This document shows, one piece after another, positions 18,901-28,187 of a DNA stretch of 64,000 nucleotides. The position numbers were made by a program, and so were the translations under genes. Within the stretch, counting starts at the first letter, position 1. Each line of letters starts with the position of its first letter. Under the pieces are notes generated by a model, which did not search any database, had not been told where the DNA came from, and saw only the letters and a program-made list of their open reading frames with translations. The stretch covers positions 124,001 through 188,000 of the forward strand of contig JAEUKI010000057.1 of the NCBI GenBank assembly GCA_016793325.1. Direction: 5' to 3'. Origin of the DNA: Myxococcales bacterium (lineage in GTDB: Bacteria; Myxococcota_A; Polyangia; Polyangiales; Ga0077539).

Positions 18901-19078
18901 CGGTCGACTGCGCGTCGTCGCTCGCGGGGGCGGGCGTTGGCTGCGATGCGTCTGTGGAAGAGGGAGCGGCGTCGGCCGCGTCGGGCGCGCCTGCGTCGAG
19001 GCTCTGCGCGCTCGCGTTGTGCGCGACGAGGAGGGCGACGAGCGCGGGGGTCGAACGAGCGAGGGAGAGTCTCTTCAC
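15998..19078 (-). CDS. TonB-dependent outer-membrane receptor with carboxypeptidase-regulatory-like domain
   Basis: A 1026-residue receptor starting at the GTG at 19078, with a signal peptide (VALLVAHNASAQ). An Asp/Pro/Ala-rich segment (25-90) is followed by a CarboxypepD_reg-like Ig fold (about 95-170: LSGRVVDQASRQPIIDALVV). The plug domain follows (about 205-310, with VSIADGRYAVVRGLGGRYVN and GDWAGGSLQIATRDFPERF), then a 22-strand-type barrel ending in RAQLNY, the expected aromatic C-terminus. It imports an unidentified ligand using TonB energy. It sits directly downstream of exbB, exbD and tonB and upstream of a surface lipoprotein, all on the minus strand, so this locus carries its own energiser. 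Confidence 0.93.
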   Translation of the reverse strand: MKRLSLARSTPALVALLVAHNASAQSLDAGAPDAADAAPSSTDASQPTPAPASDDAQSTAADAAQQAPEPSQPAQPQPPARPVLSGDLADASEFGVVDEPAVAATHTGLSGRVVDQASRQPIIDALVVAVGSRHRTRTNPSGNFSFDLPPGRYTIRVVYPGYRTIRFDRVQVRPGENTQLNVELPVNARTPTLEARTTGRADRNTAATQIAIRRNSAAVQDSVSAQEIARAPDAAASDAVRRVVGVSIADGRYAVVRGLGGRYVNAMLNGVPLPPTDPDVPGVQLDLFPASLLTSLSVVKSFMPELPGDWAGGSLQIATRDFPERFTMQASGSLGFDSLTHIQQSLANGGLGALRYDGGALDFLGIDDGTRALPASVPRRALVPGLDGITREQVAAAARSLPTRWGIFRDITFPNGSLALQLGNTSRIAGRPFGYLLALTYGATTRARLGAVSRTRLEGEGANATVVERERAQYTGTQLDIQWGALATLSFSPAADHDLSFVGLFNQATTDEAALRTGFSEDAGSDQTTRVQRAVQRTLFFAQLNGDHRGSTTRSGRFRWSGFVSASARGEPDTRFFKYSLDDPSRPRAAFGTGGIDRIYTGLTQLEGGASFDFTAPAGPLVLRAGALSRFTGRDFTARRFTYEEAPGNNDPDLAFRTPNAILAPDNIGTAVDLREYTQPNDSYRGSAQYLAPYARIDGKLFNDRLRFATGARVEYYRQFVLSASPFATEQSIQCRTTRSESGALPNCTDRTDVNVLPALGLVVELNPAMSLRANYGATVGRPLFRELAPFLFPDVVRNRLITGNPQLRTANIHNVDLRWEYFLGGSELFAISAFAKSFSDPIETVNNAQGSSSSLTYCNARDAVVVGGELEARLSMGRVHRSLSALSVAANVSLSWSEVNIPADSCGGSTFLLTNTRRPLGGQSPVVANVVLGFAPTSLPIAAYAFYNVYASRLEEAGSFGLPDIYQDTFHQLDLAFNWTPSERFNLRFTAKNVLGQPVLLRQGGIVIEERLAGAAFALRAQLNY

Positions 19079-19162
19079 GGCGGCTCTGGGGGTGAGAGCT
19101 CGCGGTGATCTCCCGCCTGCGTCGTGGCGACGCGAACGGGCGACGCCACGAGCTTCGAGGGC

Positions 19163-20038
19163 TCAGGGGAGGTTCGTGAGTTCGAATGGAAACGGGATGA
19201 CGTAGCGGATGCGAACGGCGAGGCCTTCGACGATGTACGGGCGAAATCTCCAGCGGAGCGCGGCCTGGCGAGCGACCTCGCGGAGCTCTTCGGGGCCTCG
19301 CAGCGCGACGGCCTGCAGCACCGTTCCCTCTTCGCCGATGATCACGCCGACGAGGACCGTTCCCTGAACGCCGTTGGCGCGCGCGGTGGCGGGGTACTCT
19401 GGCGTCGGTCGCTCGAGCGGAACGAGTGGAGGGCCGTCTTCGGGCACTGGAATCGCGCCGGATCGACCGATGCGCTCGCCGATCCCCGAGTCCGCCGGAG
19501 CGACGCCTGCGTCTCGCGCTGGTCCTCCGTTGCCGTTGCCGCCGAGGGCGGTGCGCGCACCAGTATTCGAGATGTTGCCGCCGCGGTAGTCGGTGTTGTC
19601 GCCGGTGGGCATGCGAAAGCCGCCGCTTCCGGTGCCGCCCGCGGCCGTGAGGATGGGCGGCGGCGCTGCGGAGGGAGGAGGCTGCTGTTGTTGCTGCGGT
19701 CGTGGTTCGGGACGACGCGCGGCGATGCGCGGCCGCTGCGGAACGACGGGCGTCGGCGGCTGACGCGGCGGCGGAGGCGGGGGCGGCGGCGCGTCGAAGT
19801 GAACGACGCTCGCGATGCGACGGCGCGCTTCGGGAGAGACGCCGAGCGTCACTGCGAAGACGCCCACGAGCCCGAGCCCGACGTGAACGAGGATCGTGCC
19901 GATCCAGCCGGACGCGCTCTGTTTGGCGAAGACCGTGCTCTCGGCGCGCGATCGATTCGAGTCGCCCTGGCCCAACGGCGCGGGCGGTGTCGACGCGGGC
20001 CCAGCGGCGGGTGGCTTCGCGTCGGGTGAGGTGCTCAC
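19163..20038 (-). CDS. tonB: Energy transducer TonB
   Basis: A 291-residue protein from the GTG at 20038, whose first bases overlap the exbD stop (GTGA, 4 bases). It has a cytoplasmic lead, one transmembrane segment near 42-63 (GTILVHVGLGLVGVFAVTL), a periplasmic region very rich in Pro and Gln (PPPPPPPPRQPPTPVVPQ), a Gly/Asn-rich stretch, and a C-terminal TonB domain (PEYPATARANGVQGTVLVGV, ALRWRFRPYIVEG). It transmits proton-motive force from ExbBD to the receptor encoded 84 bases downstream. The Gly/Asn-rich insert between the Pro region and the C-terminal domain is longer than in E. coli TonB. Confidence 0.92.
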   Translation of the reverse strand: MSTSPDAKPPAAGPASTPPAPLGQGDSNRSRAESTVFAKQSASGWIGTILVHVGLGLVGVFAVTLGVSPEARRRIASVVHFDAPPPPPPPPRQPPTPVVPQRPRIAARRPEPRPQQQQQPPPSAAPPPILTAAGGTGSGGFRMPTGDNTDYRGGNISNTGARTALGGNGNGGPARDAGVAPADSGIGERIGRSGAIPVPEDGPPLVPLERPTPEYPATARANGVQGTVLVGVIIGEEGTVLQAVALRGPEELREVARQAALRWRFRPYIVEGLAVRIRYVIPFPFELTNLP

Positions 20039-20475
20039 CGCGCAGCTCCGTGTTCGGCTTCCGCGGGCTGCGTCGTTTGGATCGCGAACTTGGTCACGCC
20101 CGCGAGGCGAATGATGTCGATCGCCTGCGTGACGCGGCCGTGCGGCGTCGTTCGATCGGCGTTGATGATCGCGCGGAGCTCGGAGTTTTGCGCGAGTCGC
20201 GTCTGCATCCGCGTGCGCAGGCCTGCTTCGTCGACGGGTTCGAGGTCGACGAACATCTGCCCTGCGCCGTTGATGCTCACGTTGGCGACGGCGACGGTCT
20301 GGGTGTCGCTCGCGGATGCGGCCTCGGGCAGGTCGACGGGGATCGACTGCGAAGTGATGTACTTCGCGGTGACCATGAAGATGATCAGTAGGACGAGGCA
20401 GATGTCGACGAACGGGGTCACGTTGATCCCGGTGATCCCGTCGTCCTCGCCGCTCATGCTCGCGCCGCCAGCCAT
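20035..20475 (-). CDS. exbD: Biopolymer transport protein ExbD/TolR
   Basis: A 146-residue protein with the family signature at its N-terminus (GINVTPFVDICLVLLIIFMV), including the proton-path Asp within the single transmembrane helix, followed by a periplasmic domain (SINGAGQMFVDLEPVD, RAIINADRTTPHGRVTQAID). It forms the proton-driven motor with ExbB. The start at 20475 is 54 bases after the exbB stop, and its own stop overlaps the tonB start. Confidence 0.95.
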   Translation of the reverse strand: MAGGASMSGEDDGITGINVTPFVDICLVLLIIFMVTAKYITSQSIPVDLPEAASASDTQTVAVANVSINGAGQMFVDLEPVDEAGLRTRMQTRLAQNSELRAIINADRTTPHGRVTQAIDIIRLAGVTKFAIQTTQPAEAEHGAAR

Positions 20476-20529
20476 GGGTGTGCTCCTCGCGTGGTGATCT
20501 GTGGGGGGATTTTCTGCGTGAATCGAAGC

Positions 20530-21318
<789 letters not shown>

Positions 21319-21402
21319 GACTGAAGCTCCGTGTGCAGCCCCGACGCGCACGTCGCGAGCGGCAAGCGGTGGTGTACCGAGGGCCGTTGTCACGGGCGTG
21401 TT

Positions 21403-21466
21403 GCCGACGTGACGTCGGCGAAACTGACGAATGCGGCGTGTGACGAGGACGTGACGATCGGTGACG
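21403..21466. promoter_or_regulatory. Candidate operator region: inverted repeat plus phased GTGACG repeats
   Basis: In the 197 bases between exbB (minus) and the PHP-domain gene (plus), a perfect inverted repeat GCCGACGTGACGTCGGC (21403-21419) is followed by GTGACG at 21440, 21451 and 21461. These copies are 10-11 bases apart, one helical turn, and another GTGACG lies inside the inverted repeat. This arrangement suits cooperative regulator binding. No regulator or promoter box can be named. Confidence 0.4.
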
Positions 21467-21515
21467 AAACGTCGCGCGTCGCGCCCAGCGCAGTCCGGTA
21501 CAGTGGCGAGCGCCG

Positions 21516-23984
21516 ATGACAACGACCGCCCCGTCGATGCGCAGCCCCGCCCTCGTTTTGCTCGCGCTCGTCGCGGGATGCAATCCGTGTGGACCGCCGC
21601 CGAGTCGTCCCTCGGACGCGGGAGCGCGGGTGCGGAGCTCGACCGCGACGCTCGGCGCCGCGGTGTTCGCGCCGGAGCTGTACGCGCGCGCTGGAGATCG
21701 CGTGTTGGTGGGATCGGACGGCGCCCGGTTGGTGTTTGCGTCGACCGACGACGAGCGCGGCCGGCGACCGCTGCGGGGCGCGATCGTCGACATGGGCGAG
21801 CACGGCGCCGACTCCAACGGCGACGGGCTCGTGTGGTGGCGCACGGGCGTGATGCTCGCGGATGGAACCTTCGCGCCCCTCGTCGCGAGCGTCGTCGGCG
21901 AGATGACGTGCCCGAGCGGCGCTGCGGGGGTGAAGATCCTCGGAGACGTCGGCGCGGCGAGGCTCGAGACCCACCTGTGCCCGCAGCCGCGCGGCGCGTT
22001 TTCGATCGAGACGCGCGCGCTGCGAGGGCTCGCTTCGGGCACTGCAATCGCAGACGAATTGAATACAGGTGCGTCCGTGCTGTACGCCGATCGCGTCGGC
22101 GAGCGCTTCGAAGACCGCGTCGAGACCGAGTGGCTGGCGTTCGGTGAAGCGTCGGTGAGCGCCGCGCTCGAGTTCGATCGGTCGCGACTGGTCGAGCGCA
22201 AGGTGATTCGGATCGCGGCGGAGGTCTTTCGCGCCGAGGCGCGGGTTCGATGGGACGGATCGCGCGCGCTGCGGACGTTGCATGTGGCGAGAGGAGGCGT
22301 TCTCGACGCGATCGCGAAGGTTCGCGGCGCAGCGCGAGGACAGCCGCGGGCGACGGTGCAGTTCGCGAGCGCGCAGGGCGGATCGATCGTGCTCCGCGAC
22401 GACCAAGGCGAGGCGATCGGAACGTTCGACGTGCGGGCACGCTCCGCGACACTGCGACTACCGCCGAGCTTCGGCTCCACGCTCGATGTGCGCGATCACG
22501 CGGGGATCACGCGGGCTGCGCGGCAGCGGATCACCGGAACGATCGCCGCGGGCGCCGCCCGATTCGGCGTGATTCGCGCGACGTTTGTCGACGACGCGGG
22601 TGAAGCTGCGCCGACGAAGATCATCGTTCGCGGGATCGATGGGACCCCGGACCCGACGTTCGCGAGCACCGAGCGCCGCGCAGCGTCGCACGGGACGGTG
22701 TACGCGCTCGACGGGTGGGCGGAGCTCCCGGTGCACGTCGGGCGCTATCGCGTGATCGGTACGCGCGGGCCTGCATTTTCGCTGGTCGTTCGCGAGGTCG
22801 ACGTCGCGGATGGCGCCGTCGTCGAGGTGCGCGACCGGGTCGTCCGTGAGCTCGACACGTCGAGATACATCGCGGGCGACTTTCACTTGCACGCCGCGCC
22901 GTCGCCGGACTCGAGCGTGTCGCTCGCCGCGCGCGTCTCGTCGCTCGTGTGCAACGGCGTGGAGGTCGCGGTGGCGACCGATCACAACGCGGTGACCGAC
23001 TACGGGCCGACGGTTCGCGCGCTGGGGCTCGAGGAGCGCATCGCGACGATCGTTGGTGACGAGCTCACGACAACAGGGACACTGCTCGGACACTTCAACG
23101 TGTTTCCGTTGACGGGCAACGGATACGGCGCCGCGCTGCCGTACCACGACGTGACCGCGAGCGAGATCATCGCGAACGCGCGCCGCGCGGGGGCGAGCGT
23201 CGTGCAGGTCAATCACGCGCGGATGGCGCCGCGGATCGGGTACTTCGATCTGACCGAGTTCGACGCGCGGACGGGGCGAGGGAGCGCGCGGTTCGCGGGC
23301 GGGTTCGACGCGTTCGAGGCGTTCAACGGGATGTTTCTCGAAGAGCCCGAGCGCGTGCGCGAAGGCGCGAGGGACGTCGTTGGGCTCGCGCGCGCAGGCG
23401 TTCGCGCGGGCGTCACGGGAAACAGTGACTCGCACCACCTCGTCTTCGAAGAAGCGGGCTGGCCGCGCACGTACGTCCGAGCGTCGCCCTCGCCGGTTTC
23501 CGCGCGCGCGACCCGCGCCATGGAGGGCATTCGCATGGCGAAGACGACGGTCTCTTCTGGGCCGCTCGTCGAGCTGTGGGTCGACGACGTCGAGCCAGGC
23601 GAGAACGTGTTGCGCTCGGGCGGCGCGCGTCGTGTTCGCGCGCGTGTTCGCGTCAGCGCAGCGTCGTGGATCCCGGTCGAGCGCGTCGAAGTGTGGGTCA
23701 ACGACACGGTTGCGTTCGAAGCCTCGGTCCCGCCGAGCGCTGGGGGCGGAGACGGAGGCGCGGCCTCGGCGGTCCGCTTCGAGCGCACGATCGATCTGTC
23801 ACTCTCGGCCGACGCGGTGGTGCTCGCGTGGGCGAGCGCGGAGACGCCGATCCCCCACGTGTTGCCGCCGTACCCGCGCGCCCGCCCGATCGGGTTCACC
23901 GGTCCTGTGTGGGTCGACGCGAATGGAGATGGGGAGTTTTCGATCGCTCCAGCGAACGCCGCGACGGACGCGGGCGGTCGTTAG
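21516..23984 (+). CDS. Lipoprotein with PHP-type (CehA/McbA-like) metallohydrolase domain
   Basis: An 822-residue lipoprotein (lipobox LVAGC, Cys22 from the ATG at 21516). The first 440 residues are beta-rich accessory domains. A PHP domain then starts near 455 with the metal motifs DFHLH, ATDHNAV, VGDELTT, VNHAR and GNSDSHH, as in CehA/McbA-type hydrolases. These enzymes hydrolyse phosphoesters or related bonds with a multinuclear metal centre; the substrate here is unknown, and the location should be the cell envelope facing the periplasm or outside. The C-terminus has a beta domain and a short DANGDGEFS calcium-like loop. It is divergent from the tonB locus and might share its control region. 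Confidence 0.82.
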   Translation: MTTTAPSMRSPALVLLALVAGCNPCGPPPSRPSDAGARVRSSTATLGAAVFAPELYARAGDRVLVGSDGARLVFASTDDERGRRPLRGAIVDMGEHGADSNGDGLVWWRTGVMLADGTFAPLVASVVGEMTCPSGAAGVKILGDVGAARLETHLCPQPRGAFSIETRALRGLASGTAIADELNTGASVLYADRVGERFEDRVETEWLAFGEASVSAALEFDRSRLVERKVIRIAAEVFRAEARVRWDGSRALRTLHVARGGVLDAIAKVRGAARGQPRATVQFASAQGGSIVLRDDQGEAIGTFDVRARSATLRLPPSFGSTLDVRDHAGITRAARQRITGTIAAGAARFGVIRATFVDDAGEAAPTKIIVRGIDGTPDPTFASTERRAASHGTVYALDGWAELPVHVGRYRVIGTRGPAFSLVVREVDVADGAVVEVRDRVVRELDTSRYIAGDFHLHAAPSPDSSVSLAARVSSLVCNGVEVAVATDHNAVTDYGPTVRALGLEERIATIVGDELTTTGTLLGHFNVFPLTGNGYGAALPYHDVTASEIIANARRAGASVVQVNHARMAPRIGYFDLTEFDARTGRGSARFAGGFDAFEAFNGMFLEEPERVREGARDVVGLARAGVRAGVTGNSDSHHLVFEEAGWPRTYVRASPSPVSARATRAMEGIRMAKTTVSSGPLVELWVDDVEPGENVLRSGGARRVRARVRVSAASWIPVERVEVWVNDTVAFEASVPPSAGGGDGGAASAVRFERTIDLSLSADAVVLAWASAETPIPHVLPPYPRARPIGFTGPVWVDANGDGEFSIAPANAATDAGGR

Positions 23985-24116
23985 CGAGCGAACTTCGAAT
24001 ACTCGGGCGGAGTGTTTCGTCCAAGCGCGTTTGCCCGACGGGCGCGCAAATCGCGCGAGTATTTTCACGCCGTTTGTCTTTTGACAGCGCTCGCGAAGTA
24101 CGAGACAAGCGCGAGC

Positions 24117-25295
24117 ATGTCGCAGCATGCCAAATCCTCTCTCGTCGCGTTTGCGACGACTTTCGTCGCGGTGTCTTCGCTCTCGGCTGTGGCCGGCGCG
24201 CAGGACATCTCGGTCGCCAATCGCAACGCCAACCAGTTCGAAGCTGTCGCCGCGCGCGCTGAAGCGACGGACGAGCACCGTCTTCGTGCGCAGGTCGGAT
24301 CGGCCATCGTCGAGGGCAACTCGCGCTCGATTTCGGCCAACGCCGCCGTTCGCTATCAGCTTCGTCGAGGCGCGAACGAGCTCACGGCCGAAGGGATCGT
24401 GAACCTCGGCTTCGCGGTCAATCCGATGATGATGGCCGCGGGATACCAGCGCAACGCAGAGAACTACCTGGTGCGCGCGCGCTACGACCGCTACTTCGGA
24501 GATAACTCGATCTGGGTAAGCCCGCTGTTCTTTCGAGATACCTTCGCGGGCTTCGCGGCGCGCGCGTCGGGGCAGGCAGGCTATCTCCGCAACTTCTACA
24601 ACGACCCGGGCCGTCGCAAGTTCAAGGGCGAGTTCGGTATCGACGCGACCTACGAGATCTTGCAGTTCGGCGCGATGGTTCCCGCGCGCTGCCCCGCCGG
24701 GACGATGGCGGCGGCGATGGGAAACACCGCGGAGTGCGGCAGCTTCGCGTTCATGGGGCGCGTCTATCTCGGGTACGAAGACAACGCGTCGAGCATGTTC
24801 TCGTTCAACGCGGGCCTCGAGACGCTCGTGAATTTCCTGGGCCTCGCCTCGCCGGTCCCCGGGATGATGGGCGTCAACGCGCCGCCGGATATTCGTGTGA
24901 ATTTCAACGCGGGCTTCGCCTTCAAGGTCAGCGACTTCTTCTCGGTCGGCGCTCAGTACACGCTGCGTGCGCTCGTTCAGCCGATCGGCAACAACCGCCC
25001 CGATGACCACAACCTGTTGCTGACCCTCAACTTCTCGCACTCGTTCGACGCGCCTCCGCCCGCAGCGCCTCCAGCGGCACCCGCGTGTCCGACGTGCCCG
25101 ACGTGCCCCGAGCCCGCGACGACGACGCCTCCTGCCAGCGGGGCGGGCGACGCGCCGGCGACGACGCCAGCGACGACGGGTGAGGGTGCGCCTGCCACCA
25201 CGCCTGCCACCACGCCTGCCACCACGCCTGCGACCACGCCTGCGACGACACCTGCCACGACGCCTGCGACCACGCCCGCAGCCGCGCCGCGCTGA
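24117..25295 (+). CDS. Outer-membrane DUF481-like protein with Thr/Pro/Ala repeat tail
   Basis: A 392-residue protein from the ATG at 24117 (signal peptide to about AGA28). The body has alternating beta-strand signatures of DUF481/YdiY-type outer-membrane barrels (VRYQLRRGANELTAEGIVNL, YLVRARYDRYFGDNSIWVSP, FKGEFGIDATYEILQF, SVGAQYTLRALVQPIG). It then ends unusually: after the last strand come PAAPACPTCPTCPEP and a run of TTPA repeats to the stop, so the barrel does not end in an aromatic residue. The tail may be a surface or periplasmic extension. The DUF481 assignment is moderate; a general outer-membrane beta-barrel is secure. A TTGACA lies at 24081, but no good -10 was seen. Confidence 0.7.
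   Translation: MSQHAKSSLVAFATTFVAVSSLSAVAGAQDISVANRNANQFEAVAARAEATDEHRLRAQVGSAIVEGNSRSISANAAVRYQLRRGANELTAEGIVNLGFAVNPMMMAAGYQRNAENYLVRARYDRYFGDNSIWVSPLFFRDTFAGFAARASGQAGYLRNFYNDPGRRKFKGEFGIDATYEILQFGAMVPARCPAGTMAAAMGNTAECGSFAFMGRVYLGYEDNASSMFSFNAGLETLVNFLGLASPVPGMMGVNAPPDIRVNFNAGFAFKVSDFFSVGAQYTLRALVQPIGNNRPDDHNLLLTLNFSHSFDAPPPAAPPAAPACPTCPTCPEPATTTPPASGAGDAPATTPATTGEGAPATTPATTPATTPATTPATTPATTPATTPAAAPR
25191..25274 (+). repeat. 12-bp tandem repeat (seven units) encoding TTPA
   Basis: Seven units, consensus CCTGCCACCACG, run from 25191 to 25274 within the 3' end of the outer-membrane protein gene. The first three are identical. The unit length is a multiple of three, so changes in copy number would keep the frame. 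Confidence 0.85.
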
Positions 25296-25483
25296 GCCTC
25301 GAAGCCACGCTCTCACGAAGTCGCTCACGAAACCTCGTTCGAGCGACGACGCGCAGCGGGGTAAATCGCGGGCGGGACGGACAATGACGGGGTTGCACTT
25401 GCGCTAGGGGGCGCTCGCGCGTATGCCCATCGGCCATTTTTGCGAGCGGTCATCGATCGCACGCACAAGGAGTAGACGCACCC

Positions 25484-28069
25484 GTGGCCGACACGACGCC
25501 CGACAACGAGACCGCCAACAAGTCGAACTCACCCCTCGCGACCGAGCACGCTGCGGACGCCGAACGCGACGCGATCGTCCACGAGGAGGTGTCCCTGTTG
25601 ACGCGCTCGCTCGAGGCGCTCGCGGCGATCGAGACGCAGTACACCGTCAGCTACGACGAAGAGCTGCTCTCGCTTCGCGATCAGATCGCCGAGGCGCGCG
25701 CGGAGGACCTTCCGCCGCTCGTGCAGCAAATGGAGCGGCTGCAGGGCATCATGGCGCGGCGCGCGGAGGTGCCCGCGGTGCGCGTGGACAAGGGCTCGCC
25801 CTACTTCGGTCACATGCGGCTCGTCGAAAATGGCCGCATGCGCGACGTGCTCGTCGGCAACGGAACGTACGTCGACACCGACCGCGGCGTCCGCATCGTC
25901 GACTGGCGCGACGCGCCGGTCTCGAAGCTCTACTACCGATACAGCGAAGGCGACGATTACGAAGAGGAGATCGCGGGGCGCACGGTCGAGGGCGTGATGT
26001 CCATTCGCCGCGCGGTCGTGATCGCCGACTCGATCCTGCGACGCGTGATCGCGCCGCAAGGGACGTTCGTTCGCAGGGGCGCGCCTCCGCAGTGGCATCG
26101 CATCGACGCGAGCTCGACCAAGCTCGCAGGAGGCCAGGGAAAGGCCGAGCGTCCTCCGGCGCTCGACGAGTACTTGATCAAGCGCGGCCGGCTCGGCGTG
26201 CGCGTCGCGGGGCGCGAAGAGCGTCACTTGCCGGACATTCCCGCGCTCATCGACAAGCGGCAGTTCGAGCTCATCTCGAAGCCCACCTCGGGCCTCGTCG
26301 TCATTCAGGGCGGCGCGGGCTCGGGAAAGACCACCATCGGCCTGCACCGCATCGCGTACCTCAATTATCAAGAGCCGCGACGCTTCAGCGCCGACAAGAT
26401 GATGGTCGTCGTCTTCAATCAGGCGCTCGCGAGCTACATCTCGCGCGTGCTCCCGTCGCTCGGCGTCGAGGGCGTGACGGTGAGCACCTTTCGCGACTGG
26501 GCGATGCAGCAGCGAAAGAAGCACCTGCCAAAGCTCCCGACGGAGTACACCGAGGACACGCCGACCGTCGTCACGCGGCTCAAGAAGCACCCGGTGCTGC
26601 TTCAGCTCATCGACGAGCGCGTCGCGGACGAGTCACGCGCGATCGACCAGGGCGTGAGCAAGGCGATCGGCTCGACGCGCGACCACGAGCGCGCGGACAA
26701 GGTGTGGCGCTCGATGGCCGAGTGGCCTCCGGCGCAGCGCGTCGCGACGATGGGACTGTGGCTCCGTGGTGAGCGCGAGGTCTCTGGCGACAAGGGAAGC
26801 GGCCTCTCGAGCGACACGCGGATGGCGGTCGAAGGGGCGCTCGATCGCGTCCGTCGTCGCGCGCAGGACGTCGTGTGGGACTGGGCCGAGCTGCTCACGA
26901 ACTTCAAGCTCTTGCGCCGCGCGCTGAACGAGCGCGACCCGGACGCGTTTACCGACGACGAGCTCGCGAGCGCTGTTCGCTACTGCGCCGATCGCGTGGG
27001 TCGCATCGCCGACGAGCCGGGAGCGCCCAAGGACGGCGACGACTTGGCGACCGAGGACGAAGACGCGCAGCGCGAGCGCAAGGTCAAGCCGCTGCGCACG
27101 CGGCAGGATCGCGACGACGCGCTCGATTTGCTCGACGTCGAGCAGGTGGGCGGCGACGGCGAGGGGCGTTCGAAGCGCCGTTCGCGCGACGATGACGACG
27201 ATGACGACGCGGATCCGTACCGCGCGATCGACGGTCGAGACGAGCGGTCCGCGGACGATGACGTCGCGCTCGACTACGAAGACGACGCGCTCTTGCTGCG
27301 GCTCTACCAGAAGAAGCGCGGTCCGCTGCGGCGCGATCGAAAGACGGTGCTCCTCTACGAGCACGTCTTCGTGGACGAAGCGCAGGACCTCTCGCCGATG
27401 GAGCTCTCGCTCTTGCTCGACTGCGTCACGCCCGCGCGGAGCGTGACGCTCGCGGGCGACACCGCACAGCGTTTGCTCATGGACAACGGTTTCACGGACT
27501 GGCGCGGCGTTCTGAAGGACCTCGGTCTGCAGAGCGTCGACGTCGAGCCGCTGCGCATCGGCTATCGATCGACGGCGGAGGTGCTCGACTTCGCGCGCTT
27601 CGTGCTCGGGCCGCTCGCGGATCCCAATCCGCCGCAAGCGACGCGCTCGGGCGCGCCGGTCGAAGTGCATCGCTTCGCGGACACGGGCGCGGCGATGGCG
27701 TTTCTCGGCGAGGCGCTGCGCGGGCTGATGCTCGACGAGCCTCGCGCGAACGTGTGCGTGATCGCGAAGGATCCGGACCGCGCGGACTTGTACTACCAGG
27801 GGCTCGAGAAGGCCGAGGTCCCGAGGCTCACGCGCGTTCGCAACCAGGACTTCACCTTCAAGAACGGCGTCGAAGTGACGGACGTTCGGCAGGTGAAGGG
27901 CCTCGAGTGGGACTACGTCGTGATGGTGGACGTGACCGAGAGCATGTTTCCCGAGAGCGACGAGAACCGGCACTTGTTGCACATCGCGTCGACGCGCGCC
28001 GCGCACCAGCTGTGGGTCGTGTGCGCAGGCCGCCCGTCGAGCCTGTTGCCCGAGCGCTTCCGAGACTGA
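25484..28069 (+). CDS. HelD-like superfamily 1 helicase (UvrD/Rep type) with acidic insertion
   Basis: An 861-residue protein starting at the GTG at 25484, with AAGGAG about 12 bases upstream. The N-terminus is a coiled coil followed by PYFGHMRL and DWRDAPVSKLYYRY, the marker segments of HelD-type proteins that recycle RNA polymerase. The ATPase has Walker A GGAGSGKTT (about 276), Walker B VFVDEAQDLS, GDTAQR and QVKGLEWDYVVMVDVTES. A hydrophilic, very acidic insertion (about 569-600, RRSRDDDDDDDADPYR) separates the ATPase halves. HelD is best known from Gram-positive bacteria, where it removes RNA polymerase from DNA. That role is inferred here; a DNA-helicase role is also possible. Confidence 0.82.
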   Translation: MADTTPDNETANKSNSPLATEHAADAERDAIVHEEVSLLTRSLEALAAIETQYTVSYDEELLSLRDQIAEARAEDLPPLVQQMERLQGIMARRAEVPAVRVDKGSPYFGHMRLVENGRMRDVLVGNGTYVDTDRGVRIVDWRDAPVSKLYYRYSEGDDYEEEIAGRTVEGVMSIRRAVVIADSILRRVIAPQGTFVRRGAPPQWHRIDASSTKLAGGQGKAERPPALDEYLIKRGRLGVRVAGREERHLPDIPALIDKRQFELISKPTSGLVVIQGGAGSGKTTIGLHRIAYLNYQEPRRFSADKMMVVVFNQALASYISRVLPSLGVEGVTVSTFRDWAMQQRKKHLPKLPTEYTEDTPTVVTRLKKHPVLLQLIDERVADESRAIDQGVSKAIGSTRDHERADKVWRSMAEWPPAQRVATMGLWLRGEREVSGDKGSGLSSDTRMAVEGALDRVRRRAQDVVWDWAELLTNFKLLRRALNERDPDAFTDDELASAVRYCADRVGRIADEPGAPKDGDDLATEDEDAQRERKVKPLRTRQDRDDALDLLDVEQVGGDGEGRSKRRSRDDDDDDDADPYRAIDGRDERSADDDVALDYEDDALLLRLYQKKRGPLRRDRKTVLLYEHVFVDEAQDLSPMELSLLLDCVTPARSVTLAGDTAQRLLMDNGFTDWRGVLKDLGLQSVDVEPLRIGYRSTAEVLDFARFVLGPLADPNPPQATRSGAPVEVHRFADTGAAMAFLGEALRGLMLDEPRANVCVIAKDPDRADLYYQGLEKAEVPRLTRVRNQDFTFKNGVEVTDVRQVKGLEWDYVVMVDVTESMFPESDENRHLLHIASTRAAHQLWVVCAGRPSSLLPERFRD

Positions 28070-28187
28070 CGCGATCGCGCGCGCGCTGGAAGAAGACACG
28101 CAACGACGTTCGTCCGACGATCCCTTGGAAATATCGCGGGAGACCGAGCTCGCGTGTCGCGGACGGAAGGCGTCGTCGACGTCGCGA

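Noticed and set aside
21319..22452. Upstream extension of the exbB frame
   Set aside because: The extra residues are a shadow of the PHP-domain lipoprotein; the ATG at 21318 gives a normal ExbB length.
24081..24086. TTGACA upstream of the outer-membrane protein gene as a -35 box
   Set aside because: No acceptable -10 element is found at the correct distance.
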